From contig CAKREL010000113.1 of the NCBI GenBank assembly GCA_934317205.1, forward strand, positions 1 to 6,250: 6,250 nucleotides of DNA. The letters run 5' to 3'. This DNA comes from an uncultured Eubacterium sp. GTDB taxonomy: Bacteria > Bacillota > Clostridia > Lachnospirales > Lachnospiraceae. Each line of letters begins with the position of its first letter. The first letter of the stretch is position 1. Positions 1-5,324 of the stretch are shown here, piece by piece. A program made the position numbers and the translations under genes. The notes beneath the pieces were generated by a model. That model did not search any database, was not told the DNA's origin, and worked only from the letters and a program-made list of their open reading frames with translations.

Positions 1-1605
1 GCAGGTCGCTACTGCATCTTTTGATTCCAGACGTGGCGGATCCATCATGGCGATAAGACCAAGAAATGTCAGATGAGCTTCATGGTCAAAGGTCAGTGTA
101 TCCGTATCAGAAAACTCTCTGTAAGCAAATGCAAGCACGCGCAGTCCTTGCTCAGAATATTGCTGATTTTGCATCTGAATCCGTTTTTTCTCGTCACCGT
201 TCATAGGAATTGTGCCAGTTGTTGTCCAGATTGCATCTGTTCGCTGTAATAATACATCAACAGCACCTTTCACAATTAAAATCTGTTTTTCAGCAGAATC
301 AGAACTATGATTACTTTTGAAACATGTATGCAGTGTTGACATCATTTTACGTTCACTGTCAAAGGGAAGTTCGTCGATTCGTGGATATTTTTCCTGTATT
401 TCAGAAATAGCAATGTGCATCTGAGACTCCATCTGTAGCAAGGCAATTTCTGTAGGATCTCCGATTTCTTCATTTTTATTTTCAATTCTTGCATCATTGC
501 ATAATGCGCTGGCAAAATACAATAATTTATTGGAAGTATCGGAAGATGTTGCTTCATCTGCAAGAACAGACTGTCTATTAACATAATAGTCTTCCACTGT
601 CATTTTATTCTGAGTCAGAGTTCCGGTTTTATCTGAACAGATGACTGAAATACTCCCAAGTCCTTCTACTGCCTGAAGTTTTCGGATAATAGCATGCTCT
701 TTCGCCATTTTTTGTGTACCAAATGACAAAACGATAGTGACAATGGAACTTAATGCCTCAGGAATGGCTGCAACTGCCAAAGCGACAGCAAATAAAAAGG
801 CATTTCCAATAGATTCACCGCGAAAAACGCTGATTCCAAACAAAATTCCACAAAAGACCAAAATAGCGATGGAAAGTTTTTGGCCGAAAGAATCAAGCGA
901 TGTTTGCAACGGAGTTCGTTTTTCTGATGTATTGTGTAAAAGATTCGCTATCTTACCAACTTCTGTATCCATGCCGATGTTGGTAATAATGATTTTTCCG
1001 CGCCCATTGGTAATGAAACTGCCGGAAAATACCATGTTTATGCGATCTCCCAGAGCTACCTGATTGGAAATCACATCAGTGCTTTTATCGACACTAAGGC
1101 TCTCACCGGTCAAGGCACTTTCATCAATCTTCAAACCGGCACACTCAATAATTCTTCCATCAGCAGGAACGATATCACCTGCTTCCAAAAGGACGATATC
1201 GCCCGGAATCAGCTCTCTGGCAGAAAGCTGCACAACACTTCCGTCACGAAATACGGATGCTTTTGGTGCGGATAAGTTTTTTAAACTGTTTAAAGAACGT
1301 TCTGCCTGTCTGGTCTGTACTGTTCCAAGAATGGCATTCAGGGTGATAACGACCAGAATAACGACAGCACTTTCTGCGTCACCTAGCAATCCGGATATAA
1401 TTGCTGCAATAATGAGAATGATTACAAGAAAATCCTTAAATTGTTCCAGAAAAAGTTTCCATAAAGGTTTCGATTTCGCAGAGGTCAGTTCATTCCAACC
1501 TGATGTGTGGTGGCGTTCCTCTGCCTGTGTAGATGTCAGTCCCTGTACGGAACTTTCAAAGTGATCCATAACCTGCGTCGCGGTCAACTGATACATTTCT
1601 TTCAT
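1..1605 (-). CDS. P2-type cation-transporting ATPase (probable Mn2+ exporter, Ca-ATPase-like), 3' end outside window
   Basis: This is the N-terminal 535 codons of an integral-membrane P-type ATPase, which pumps a divalent cation across the cytoplasmic membrane using ATP. No frameshift or stop is seen. An N-terminal cation-ATPase domain covers about residues 1-50. TM1 and TM2 lie near 56-94, and the actuator domain has TGES at 166-169. TM3 and TM4 lie near 245-295, with the ion-binding motif read as PEAL at 282-285. The phosphorylation motif DKTGTLT is at 325-331 (D325 is phosphorylated). The nucleotide-binding domain has GDPTE at 382-386, FDSERK at 415-420 and KGA at 446-448. The sequence breaks off just after MDPPR at 520-524, so the GDGxND loop and TM5-10 are not visible. 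The start has AGGAGG at 1613-1618, 7 nt upstream. Similarity is to the Ca2+/Mn2+ (PacL/PMCA-like) group. The yybP-ykoY riboswitch in its leader points to manganese export, but the ion cannot be read from the visible part alone. Confidence 0.95.
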   Translation of the reverse strand, partial: MKEMYQLTATQVMDHFESSVQGLTSTQAEERHHTSGWNELTSAKSKPLWKLFLEQFKDFLVIILIIAAIISGLLGDAESAVVILVVITLNAILGTVQTRQAERSLNSLKNLSAPKASVFRDGSVVQLSARELIPGDIVLLEAGDIVPADGRIIECAGLKIDESALTGESLSVDKSTDVISNQVALGDRINMVFSGSFITNGRGKIIITNIGMDTEVGKIANLLHNTSEKRTPLQTSLDSFGQKLSIAILVFCGILFGISVFRGESIGNAFLFAVALAVAAIPEALSSIVTIVLSFGTQKMAKEHAIIRKLQAVEGLGSISVICSDKTGTLTQNKMTVEDYYVNRQSVLADEATSSDTSNKLLYFASALCNDARIENKNEEIGDPTEIALLQMESQMHIAISEIQEKYPRIDELPFDSERKMMSTLHTCFKSNHSSDSAEKQILIVKGAVDVLLQRTDAIWTTTGTIPMNGDEKKRIQMQNQQYSEQGLRVLAFAYREFSDTDTLTFDHEAHLTFLGLIAMMDPPRLESKDAVATC

Positions 1606-1686
1606 GTCAAATCCTCCTTGCGTTTTGCCTGCATCATGTTATCTGCAATATGTGTTCCGATTATGCAAGTTCAGGATTTTTGGAAT

Positions 1687-1729
1687 AAAAAAAGACCCTT
1701 ATTGCACAATCAATGTACAATAAAAGTCT
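1687..1729 (-). terminator. Riboswitch-controlled intrinsic terminator in the ATPase leader
   Basis: On the minus strand, AGACTTTTATTGTAC (1729-1715) pairs with GTGCAATAAGGGTCT (1707-1693) to give a stem of up to 15 bp with three G-T wobbles and a 7-nt loop. Seven consecutive T follow (1693-1687). It ends 81 nt before the ATPase start. Its 5' arm shares seven bases with P1 of the aptamer, so the two structures exclude each other. This is the expected expression platform for transcriptional control by Mn2+. Confidence 0.88.
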
Positions 1730-1821
1730 CACCGTTTCCTTACGACACCGGATGTATATATATATTACATCGTACTGACGACACCGCAAACGTATAGTCA
1801 CGTAGGTTACTCCCTCTTATT
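1719..1821 (-). ncRNA. yybP-ykoY (Mn2+) riboswitch aptamer
   Basis: The transcribed strand has the hallmarks of this aptamer in the right order. The 5' strand contains GGGAGTA (1814-1808). Next come a small hairpin (ACG...CGT) and the conserved TCGTCAGTAC loop segment (about 1781-1772). A GATGTA/TACATC helix with an AT-rich loop is followed by CCGG and then GTGAGAC (1732-1726). P1 pairs AATAAGA (1821-1815) with TTTTATT (1725-1719). P3 can form as nine contiguous pairs, many of them wobble, between the segments flanking the conserved loop. The family is known to bind Mn2+ and to control Mn exporters, including P-type ATPases in lactic acid bacteria. Here it lies about 110 nt upstream of the ATPase start. 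The P1 3' strand is also the 5' arm of the following terminator. Metal-bound aptamer should therefore block termination, making this an ON switch for efflux. Confidence 0.9.
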
Positions 1822-1850
1822 AATTCTACTATATATGATAAAGAGGGAGT
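1809..1850. repeat. 10-bp perfect inverted repeat joining promoter spacer and riboswitch 5' strand
   Basis: ACTCCCTCTT (1809-1818, plus strand) and AAGAGGGAGT (1841-1850) are exact reverse complements separated by 22 bp. The right arm lies between the -35 and -10 of the ATPase promoter. The left arm is the 5' strand of the aptamer, including most of its conserved GGGAGTA. A transcript started at this promoter contains only one arm, while a read-through transcript from the upstream selenium genes would contain both. It may act as an RNA switch for read-through, a protein operator, or both. Confidence 0.75.
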
Positions 1851-1857
1851 GTGTCAA
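1828..1857 (-). promoter_or_regulatory. Sigma-A promoter of the riboswitch-ATPase transcript
   Basis: A perfect -35 TTGACA (1857-1852) is followed by -10 TATAGT (1833-1828) with an 18-bp spacer. The overlapping hexamer ATATAG would give 17 bp. Transcription would start near 1820-1824, right at the first base of aptamer P1, which supports both the promoter and the riboswitch limits. The spacer carries one arm of the 1809-1850 inverted repeat. Confidence 0.75.
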
Positions 1858-1903
1858 GGAAAAATTATTTTCATGACTATATAAGCAGTCTTCCTTAATT
1901 GGG

Positions 1904-2140
1904 CTAAATCATCAGCTCCACATTTTGTTCGATTTCAATATGGGAACCCAGTAAATCGTCTTTGTAACGGGTATATTCCTCTGGTTCAATGCGCCAGGCA
2001 AGTCCGCAACCGGCGGAAAGCTCCCTTGGAACCGGGATCAGACGACCGGAGATGCCATGCTCTTTACAATACAGCTCCATAGCCATGGCTGCTGATGTTG
2101 TATGAAATGTTATAATATGATAAGGTCTTTTCTTTCGCAT
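1904..2140 (-). CDS. DUF3343 small protein, putative Se/S carrier
   Basis: This 78-residue soluble protein has the DUF3343 pattern: an N-terminal ITFHTT strand, an alanine-rich helix with MELYC, then GISGRLIPVPRELSAGCG with a conserved cysteine at 45. The SAGCG cysteine is the likely site for carrying activated sulfur or selenium, by analogy with the C-terminal part of YedF-type proteins. Comparative genomics has proposed DUF3343 proteins as selenium-trafficking chaperones. No member has a settled biochemical role that I know of. It is the last gene after the transporter and the TusA-like gene, 108 nt downstream of the latter. A GGAG sits at 2154-2151, 10 nt before the start. No strong terminator follows the TAG stop; the next element is the ATPase promoter 47 nt on. 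The family call is strong and the function is inferred. Confidence 0.85.
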   Translation of the reverse strand: MRKKRPYHIITFHTTSAAMAMELYCKEHGISGRLIPVPRELSAGCGLAWRIEPEEYTRYKDDLLGSHIEIEQNVELMI

Positions 2141-2248
2141 GACAATAATTCTCCGTTTTTCTGATAAGTTTCTTTTGTAATAAATTGAATTTTGATAAGT
2201 TATGATGTATAGCTACTGCATAATAGCATTCGGATGAATCTTCTGTTA

Positions 2249-2467
2249 TTATGCCTGAAATGTAATTTCAAAGCAACCGTTTTTTTGTTGGGTCTCAAAC
2301 TCCTTTTTTTGATATTTTAAGGTCTTTTCAATGTTTGTTCTTGTGTGAGCTTCATCGCCGATCACATGAATGGTTTCACCCGGATGCTCATCCATAGCAT
2401 CCATGACAAGCAATACCGGTTCCGGACAGGAAAGTCCTCTTACATCTACTTCAATATATTCTGCCAT
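2249..2467 (-). CDS. TusA/SirA-family sulfurtransferase-like carrier (YedF N-domain type)
   Basis: This single-domain protein has 72 residues. The signature DVRGLSCPEPVL spans residues 8-19, with Cys14 in the CPxP motif that carries a persulfide in TusA and is expected to do so here. The following segment with GDEAHTRTNIEKTLK has the usual alpha/beta sandwich pattern. The start lies 2 nt after the stop of the transporter gene. Its ribosome binding site (AGAGGA, 2481-2476) is inside that gene's last codons, so the two are surely cotranscribed and probably translationally coupled. In many selenium users the same domain is the N-terminal half of a longer YedF; here it stands alone, with a separate DUF3343 gene next. 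Sulfur-only delivery is the alternative, but the YedE partner favours selenium. Confidence 0.92.
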   Translation of the reverse strand: MAEYIEVDVRGLSCPEPVLLVMDAMDEHPGETIHVIGDEAHTRTNIEKTLKYQKKEFETQQKNGCFEITFQA

Positions 2468-2469
2468 TT

Positions 2470-3570
2470 TTATTTTCCTCTTTTCAGATTTCTTTTATTT
2501 GTTACTGCAATGATGAATAGTACAATGATGCATGCGATAACTGCTGCTTTACCTGCCGTAGCCGGACCGCCTGCAACTGCGGACTCTGTCTCAGTCGCTG
2601 CTTTTGCTGCTGCGCCTGCCAGACCGAAATTATGTGCAAATGCAGATCCAAGGAGCATACCAATAAAAGTTACCGCACTGTCCGCAGATCCCTGTCCTGC
2701 CAGGATAAGCTGACGCAACGGGCATCCACCTGCCAGTACAGCAGCAAATCCTACCACATACATGCCAAGAATGTTCCACAAATGCTGGGAATGTGCGATA
2801 GGCTGACCGGAGAAGCTTAAATGAAAGTTTCCGATTGCAATGTTATAAACTAACATAACGACAAACAGTGCTCCGATGATACTAATCAGATCAAAGTTTT
2901 TCATCAGAATGACATCACGGATACTTCCTGCGAAGCACATTCTGCTCATCTGTGCGATGGCGCCAATAATCAGTGCTACAATTAATGCGATGGCAATTGG
3001 CGCATGCATACTTCCAGGTCCTTCAGTACTTGCTGCATATGCACCGGTTGCTACACCGATAATCAGTAATACGATCAATGCGATTGGTAATACCATACCA
3101 TTTGTTTTCTTTGTTTCATAAGCTCTTCCAAGGGAAAATCCTTTTTTCAGGAAGAAGGTTCCTGTTGCTACACCGCCAGCAAATCCGATGAGTGCCACAT
3201 AAGCATTCAGATCTCCGGCAGACATGCGAATAACCATACGAAGCGGACATCCAAGAAATACCAATGCGCCGATCATCATGATCATTCCAAGCAGGAAACG
3301 AATCATTGGGGAAGAACCTGCGGTTGCTTTGTACTCCTTTGTGATCAAAGAGATAATAAATGCACCAACTACAAATCCTACGATTTCCGGACGAAAATAC
3401 TGTACAGGTGCCGCGGAATGGAGGGATAGCGCTCCTGCTGTGTCACGGATAAAACATGCTACACAGATGGCCATGTTTGCCGGATTTCCAAAGAATGCAA
3501 GCAATGCTGCCAGTATACCAACGATGGCACCTGCAAATGCAAGTTTCCATGTTTTGTCAAATAGTTTCAT
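2470..3570 (-). CDS. yedE: YedE-family putative selenium (or sulfur) transporter
   Basis: This 366-residue polytopic inner-membrane protein of the YeeE/YedE superfamily has about ten hydrophobic segments. Two halves repeat the same signature. The first has ACFIRD with Cys39 and, 69 residues later, GCPLR with Cys108. The second has MCFAGSIRD with Cys212 and, 71 residues later, GCPLR with Cys283. The pairs resemble the thiol path of YeeE thiosulfate channels. YedE with the ACFIRDTAGAL and QYFRPE motifs (residues 38-62) belongs to the subgroup found in selenium-using bacteria. A longer frame opens at 3603, but ATG at 3570 has AGGAG (3582-3578) at a 7-nt spacing, and the longer N-terminus would add only a charged tail. 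It is the first gene of a three-gene minus-strand operon, divergent from a LysR gene. Transport of a reduced selenium species is an inference from family and context. Confidence 0.93.
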   Translation of the reverse strand: MKLFDKTWKLAFAGAIVGILAALLAFFGNPANMAICVACFIRDTAGALSLHSAAPVQYFRPEIVGFVVGAFIISLITKEYKATAGSSPMIRFLLGMIMMIGALVFLGCPLRMVIRMSAGDLNAYVALIGFAGGVATGTFFLKKGFSLGRAYETKKTNGMVLPIALIVLLIIGVATGAYAASTEGPGSMHAPIAIALIVALIIGAIAQMSRMCFAGSIRDVILMKNFDLISIIGALFVVMLVYNIAIGNFHLSFSGQPIAHSQHLWNILGMYVVGFAAVLAGGCPLRQLILAGQGSADSAVTFIGMLLGSAFAHNFGLAGAAAKAATETESAVAGGPATAGKAAVIACIIVLFIIAVTNKRNLKRGK

Positions 3571-3625
3571 AACTGTTCTCCTCATATCTTTCTGACGTAT
3601 CACTACGTCTGTTTTTGTTATATTC

Positions 3626-3654
3626 AGTATAACATTCCTGTATTATCGAGTAAA
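3626..3654 (-). promoter_or_regulatory. Promoter of the yedE operon
   Basis: On the minus strand a -35-like TTTACT (3654-3649) and a good -10 TATACT (3631-3626) are separated by exactly 17 bp. The predicted start near 3619 gives a leader of about 50 nt. The -35 overlaps one arm of the dyad at 3642-3672, so this promoter is well placed for control by the divergent LysR protein. Confidence 0.6.
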
Positions 3655-3688
3655 ATTGTAAATATTGATAATTGCTATAAATATATAG
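3642..3688. promoter_or_regulatory. Candidate LysR operator region between yedE and the regulator
   Basis: Two AT-rich dyads are visible. ATTATCGA (3642-3649) and TTGATAAT (3665-3672) are reverse complements at seven of eight positions, 15 bp apart. CTATA-AATA-TATAG (3675-3688) is a perfect 5-bp palindrome with a 4-bp centre. The first overlaps the yedE -35 and the second lies just upstream of it. LysR regulators usually bind such sites upstream of a divergent target. AT-rich sequence gives chance dyads easily, so the exact site is uncertain. Confidence 0.4.
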
Positions 3689-3731
3689 ATTTTTTCAATG
3701 AATTAGTGTAATATCAAATGGTAGATAAAAG

Positions 3732-3762
3732 TTAACATAGAAACATGTAAAGATTTTATAGA
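3732..3762 (+). promoter_or_regulatory. Possible promoter of the LysR gene
   Basis: TTAACA (3732-3737) could be a -35. A -10 of TTTATA (3755-3760) would give 17 bp and TATAGA (3757-3762) 19 bp. The leader would be only about 20-25 nt, which still leaves room for the AAAGGA ribosome binding site near 3776. It is a weak match and the best available upstream of the gene. Confidence 0.35.
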
Positions 3763-3789
3763 AAAAAATCGATAGAAAGGAAAGCAACT

Positions 3790-4686
3790 ATGGATATCAG
3801 ACAATTAGAAGCTTTTGTATATACAGTAAAATACCAGAGTTTTTCCCTGGCCGCACAGAAATTATATCTCTCACAACCTACTGTCAGTGCACACATTCGA
3901 TCATTGGAACAGGAATTACATACACAGTTATTAAAGCGGACAACCAAAACATTGTCTATAACACCTGCCGGTATGAAATTATATCAGTATGCATCGGAAA
4001 TTCTGACATTACAGCAAAAAGCTGTACTGGAACTTTCCAATGAAGAAACAAACAAACTGCGGATTGGTGTATCCTCAGTACCTTCCCTCTATGTGCTTCC
4101 AGAACTGCTGGCGGCCTATCATGCAGATTTTCCGGATGTAATCTTCCATACTTCCTGTGGAGACAGCCTGGAAATCATTCATAAAATAGATGACGGAACC
4201 TGTGATCTGGGGCTTGTAGGTACGGTCTGTTCAGATACTACTTGCGAATTTCTTCCTTTTGCACCTGATGAGCTTGTGATTGCGACACCAGCGACAGCGC
4301 ATTATCAGATATTTACAGAGCAGAAAGCACCATTAGAGAACTTACTGAAGGAACCATTTTTGCTCCGGGAAGATAATTCAGGTACAAAACAGGAAACCCT
4401 CCATTTTCTGAAAAACAGAGGGCTAACATTGGATGACTTGAATGTGATCGCGATTATGGATGATGCAGGTTCTTTAAAAAAATGTATTAAACTTGGAATG
4501 GGAATATCAATCCTATCTCGTGCCACAGTAGCTTCTGATGCAAAGCAGGAAGAATTGTTGATTTTCCCACTAGGTGAAGAAGCTTTCCTGCGTAACCTTT
4601 ATATTGCGTATTCACCTGTCCGATATCTACCAGAACCGGCAGCACAGTTTTTGGAATTTTTGAAAAATTATTATCAACTGTTATGA
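3790..4686 (+). CDS. LysR-family transcriptional regulator, selenium-metabolism-associated type
   Basis: This 298-residue DNA-binding regulator has the usual LysR length. The winged helix-turn-helix covers residues 1-62 (MDIRQLEAFV, then SFSLAAQKLYLSQPTVS, SLEQELHTQLLKR and ITPAG), and a linker helix runs to about 87. The effector-binding domain spans about 89-295, beginning LRIGVSS, with a CDLGLVGT segment near 138-145. It carries four cysteines at 123, 138, 147 and 152. The start is supported by AAAGGAAAG ending 5 nt upstream. It is divergent from yedE, the standard LysR arrangement in which the protein controls both its neighbour and itself. A LysR subfamily recurring beside selenium genes has been proposed to regulate selenium use. 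The ligand is unknown; a selenium or sulfur species or an intermediate such as O-acetylserine is possible. Confidence 0.92.
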   Translation: MDIRQLEAFVYTVKYQSFSLAAQKLYLSQPTVSAHIRSLEQELHTQLLKRTTKTLSITPAGMKLYQYASEILTLQQKAVLELSNEETNKLRIGVSSVPSLYVLPELLAAYHADFPDVIFHTSCGDSLEIIHKIDDGTCDLGLVGTVCSDTTCEFLPFAPDELVIATPATAHYQIFTEQKAPLENLLKEPFLLREDNSGTKQETLHFLKNRGLTLDDLNVIAIMDDAGSLKKCIKLGMGISILSRATVASDAKQEELLIFPLGEEAFLRNLYIAYSPVRYLPEPAAQFLEFLKNYYQLL

Positions 4687-4698
4687 TATATGATAAAT

Positions 4699-4733
4699 TG
4701 CAAGCAATCGAACGTTTTGTTCGATTGCTTGCA
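4699..4733. terminator. Bidirectional hairpin terminator between the LysR gene and the LysM gene
   Basis: TGCAAGCAATCGAAC (4699-4713) and GTTCGATTGCTTGCA (4719-4733) form a perfect 15-bp stem around a 5-nt GTTTT loop. It sits 12 nt after the LysR stop and 10 nt from the stop of the convergent LysM gene. The plus-strand tail is TAATTTTGCTTT and the minus-strand tail is ATTTATCATA, so the U-tracts are modest. Placement between convergent genes supports termination in both directions. Confidence 0.8.
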
Positions 4734-4743
4734 TAATTTTGCT

Positions 4744-5166
4744 TTATAGCCCAGAAATCGTTTTCACATATGGAATCATCAGATAGGCACCACTTTGAAT
4801 AGTATCATCTGTCAGATGATTCATTTCTTTCACCTCATCGATGTAGTGCTGTCTGTCAAAGCTGGTATTTCCCATATACTGATCAGCCAGTGTCCACAAA
4901 GTATCGCCTTCGTTCACTTGAATTGTCTTGTAATAAACGTTCTCCTTATGTAGCGTGGAAGCCTTTACCTGATTTGCTTTCAAACAGCTTGTACTCACTA
5001 ATACTATAGCCAGGATAGTAAGAAAAAATATAGATATTCCAAAAAACTGCCGTTTGAGAGCCTGTTTCTTTTTGGCCGCATGAATATGTGCTTTCTTCTG
5101 TGCCCGTGCTCTGGCCTGTGCTTTCTGATATGGATTTGTATTGTAAATTACGGAATATGTACTCAT
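4744..5166 (-). CDS. Membrane-anchored LysM protein, YneA-like SOS cell-division suppressor
   Basis: This protein has 140 residues. A basic, alanine- and lysine-rich N-terminal tail (about 14-39, probably cytoplasmic) precedes one hydrophobic segment (about 41-60). A short extracytoplasmic linker and one LysM domain (about 79-133, with VNEGDTLWTLADQY and a closing LMIPYV) follow. LysM domains bind peptidoglycan, so it is a single-span protein facing the wall. In Bacillus subtilis, yneA is also divergent from lexA, has one membrane segment and one LysM domain, and delays division after DNA damage. This gene matches in position, topology and LexA control, but its N-terminal tail is longer than that of Bacillus YneA. 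GGAGG (5179-5175) lies 8 nt before the start. Its promoter is a perfect consensus with two LexA boxes, so it should be nearly silent until damage and then strongly induced. Function is inferred from context; the LysM fold is clear. Confidence 0.88.
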   Translation of the reverse strand: MSTYSVIYNTNPYQKAQARARAQKKAHIHAAKKKQALKRQFFGISIFFLTILAIVLVSTSCLKANQVKASTLHKENVYYKTIQVNEGDTLWTLADQYMGNTSFDRQHYIDEVKEMNHLTDDTIQSGAYLMIPYVKTISGL

Positions 5167-5230
5167 ATGTATATCCTCCCCTGCATTATCTGCTTTACGC
5201 TGTAATAGTTAAAAATCCGACGCTATGTTC

Positions 5231-5244
5231 GGAACATCTGTTCG
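5231..5244. promoter_or_regulatory. LexA (SOS) box 1
   Basis: GGAACATCTGTTCG contains an exact GAAC-N4-GTTC core, the Gram-positive LexA site. It lies at about +2 to +15 of the LysM-gene transcript and should block RNA polymerase there. It is the best of the four boxes. Confidence 0.88.
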
Positions 5245-5252
5245 ATGTTTGT

Positions 5253-5281
5253 ATTATACAAAACATGTGTTCGGATGTCAA
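5253..5281 (-). promoter_or_regulatory. Consensus sigma-A promoter of the LysM (yneA-like) gene
   Basis: On the minus strand TTGACA (5281-5276) and TATAAT (5258-5253) are both perfect and exactly 17 bp apart. Transcription would start near 5246, leaving a leader of about 80 nt. A LexA box fills the spacer and another begins at about +2, so a very strong promoter is held under tight repression. Confidence 0.88.
5260..5273. promoter_or_regulatory. LexA (SOS) box 2
   Basis: AAAACATGTGTTCG keeps AAC-N4-GTTC with one substitution in the core (A for G). It lies wholly between the -35 and -10 of the LysM-gene promoter, where bound LexA would exclude polymerase. Its centre is 29 bp from box 1. Confidence 0.8.
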
Positions 5282-5290
5282 GTGAAAATA

Positions 5291-5304
5291 CGAACAGATT
5301 TTCG
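5291..5304. promoter_or_regulatory. LexA (SOS) box 3
   Basis: CGAACAGATTTTCG has an intact left half and one mismatch in the right half (TTTC for GTTC). It lies between the two divergent promoters, about 10 bp upstream of the LysM-gene -35 and 20 bp upstream of the lexA -35. Confidence 0.75.
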
Positions 5305-5317
5305 GAACAAGTTTTCG
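5304..5317. promoter_or_regulatory. LexA (SOS) box 4
   Basis: GGAACAAGTTTTCG has one core mismatch (TTTC for GTTC) and shares its edge base with box 3, giving a 13-bp centre-to-centre spacing. It ends 7 bp before the lexA -35 and is the box best placed for lexA autoregulation. Confidence 0.7.
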
Positions 5318-5324
5318 AATATAT

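Noticed and set aside
737..1797. Three open frames on the plus strand opposite the ATPase and its leader (737-1063, 1064-1564, 1507-1797)
   Set aside because: They are antisense to a fully supported P-type ATPase with all its motifs and to the riboswitch, have no recognisable domains, and lack good ribosome binding sites.
1861..1903. Weak GACT...AGTC hairpin after the DUF3343 gene as a terminator
   Set aside because: It has only four base pairs and no clean T-tract, so it is not convincing. The absence of a strong terminator here is used in the read-through finding.
2141..2248. Small GCTA...TAGC dyad and TATACA in the gap between the TusA-like and DUF3343 genes
   Set aside because: The stem is four base pairs and no matching -35 is present, so neither a promoter nor a regulatory RNA can be claimed.
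2345..3595. Several plus-strand open frames opposite yedE and the TusA-like gene
   Set aside because: They mirror the codon structure of the minus-strand genes and show no family motif, while the minus-strand frames have clear signatures.
3571..3603. Eleven-codon longer start for yedE at 3603
   Set aside because: No ribosome binding site suits the upstream ATG, while ATG at 3570 has AGGAG at 7 nt and gives the usual N-terminus with the charge pattern before the first membrane segment.
4709..4723. LexA-like CGAAC...GTTCG in the hairpin after the LysR gene
   Set aside because: The half sites are separated by 5 bases, not 4, the site is between gene ends rather than at a promoter, and the symmetry is explained by the terminator stem.
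5218..5231. Possible fifth LexA box (CGAC...GTTCG)
   Set aside because: The left half site is degraded at two of four core positions, so only the right half fits. It sits next to box 1 and may be a remnant, but it cannot be supported.
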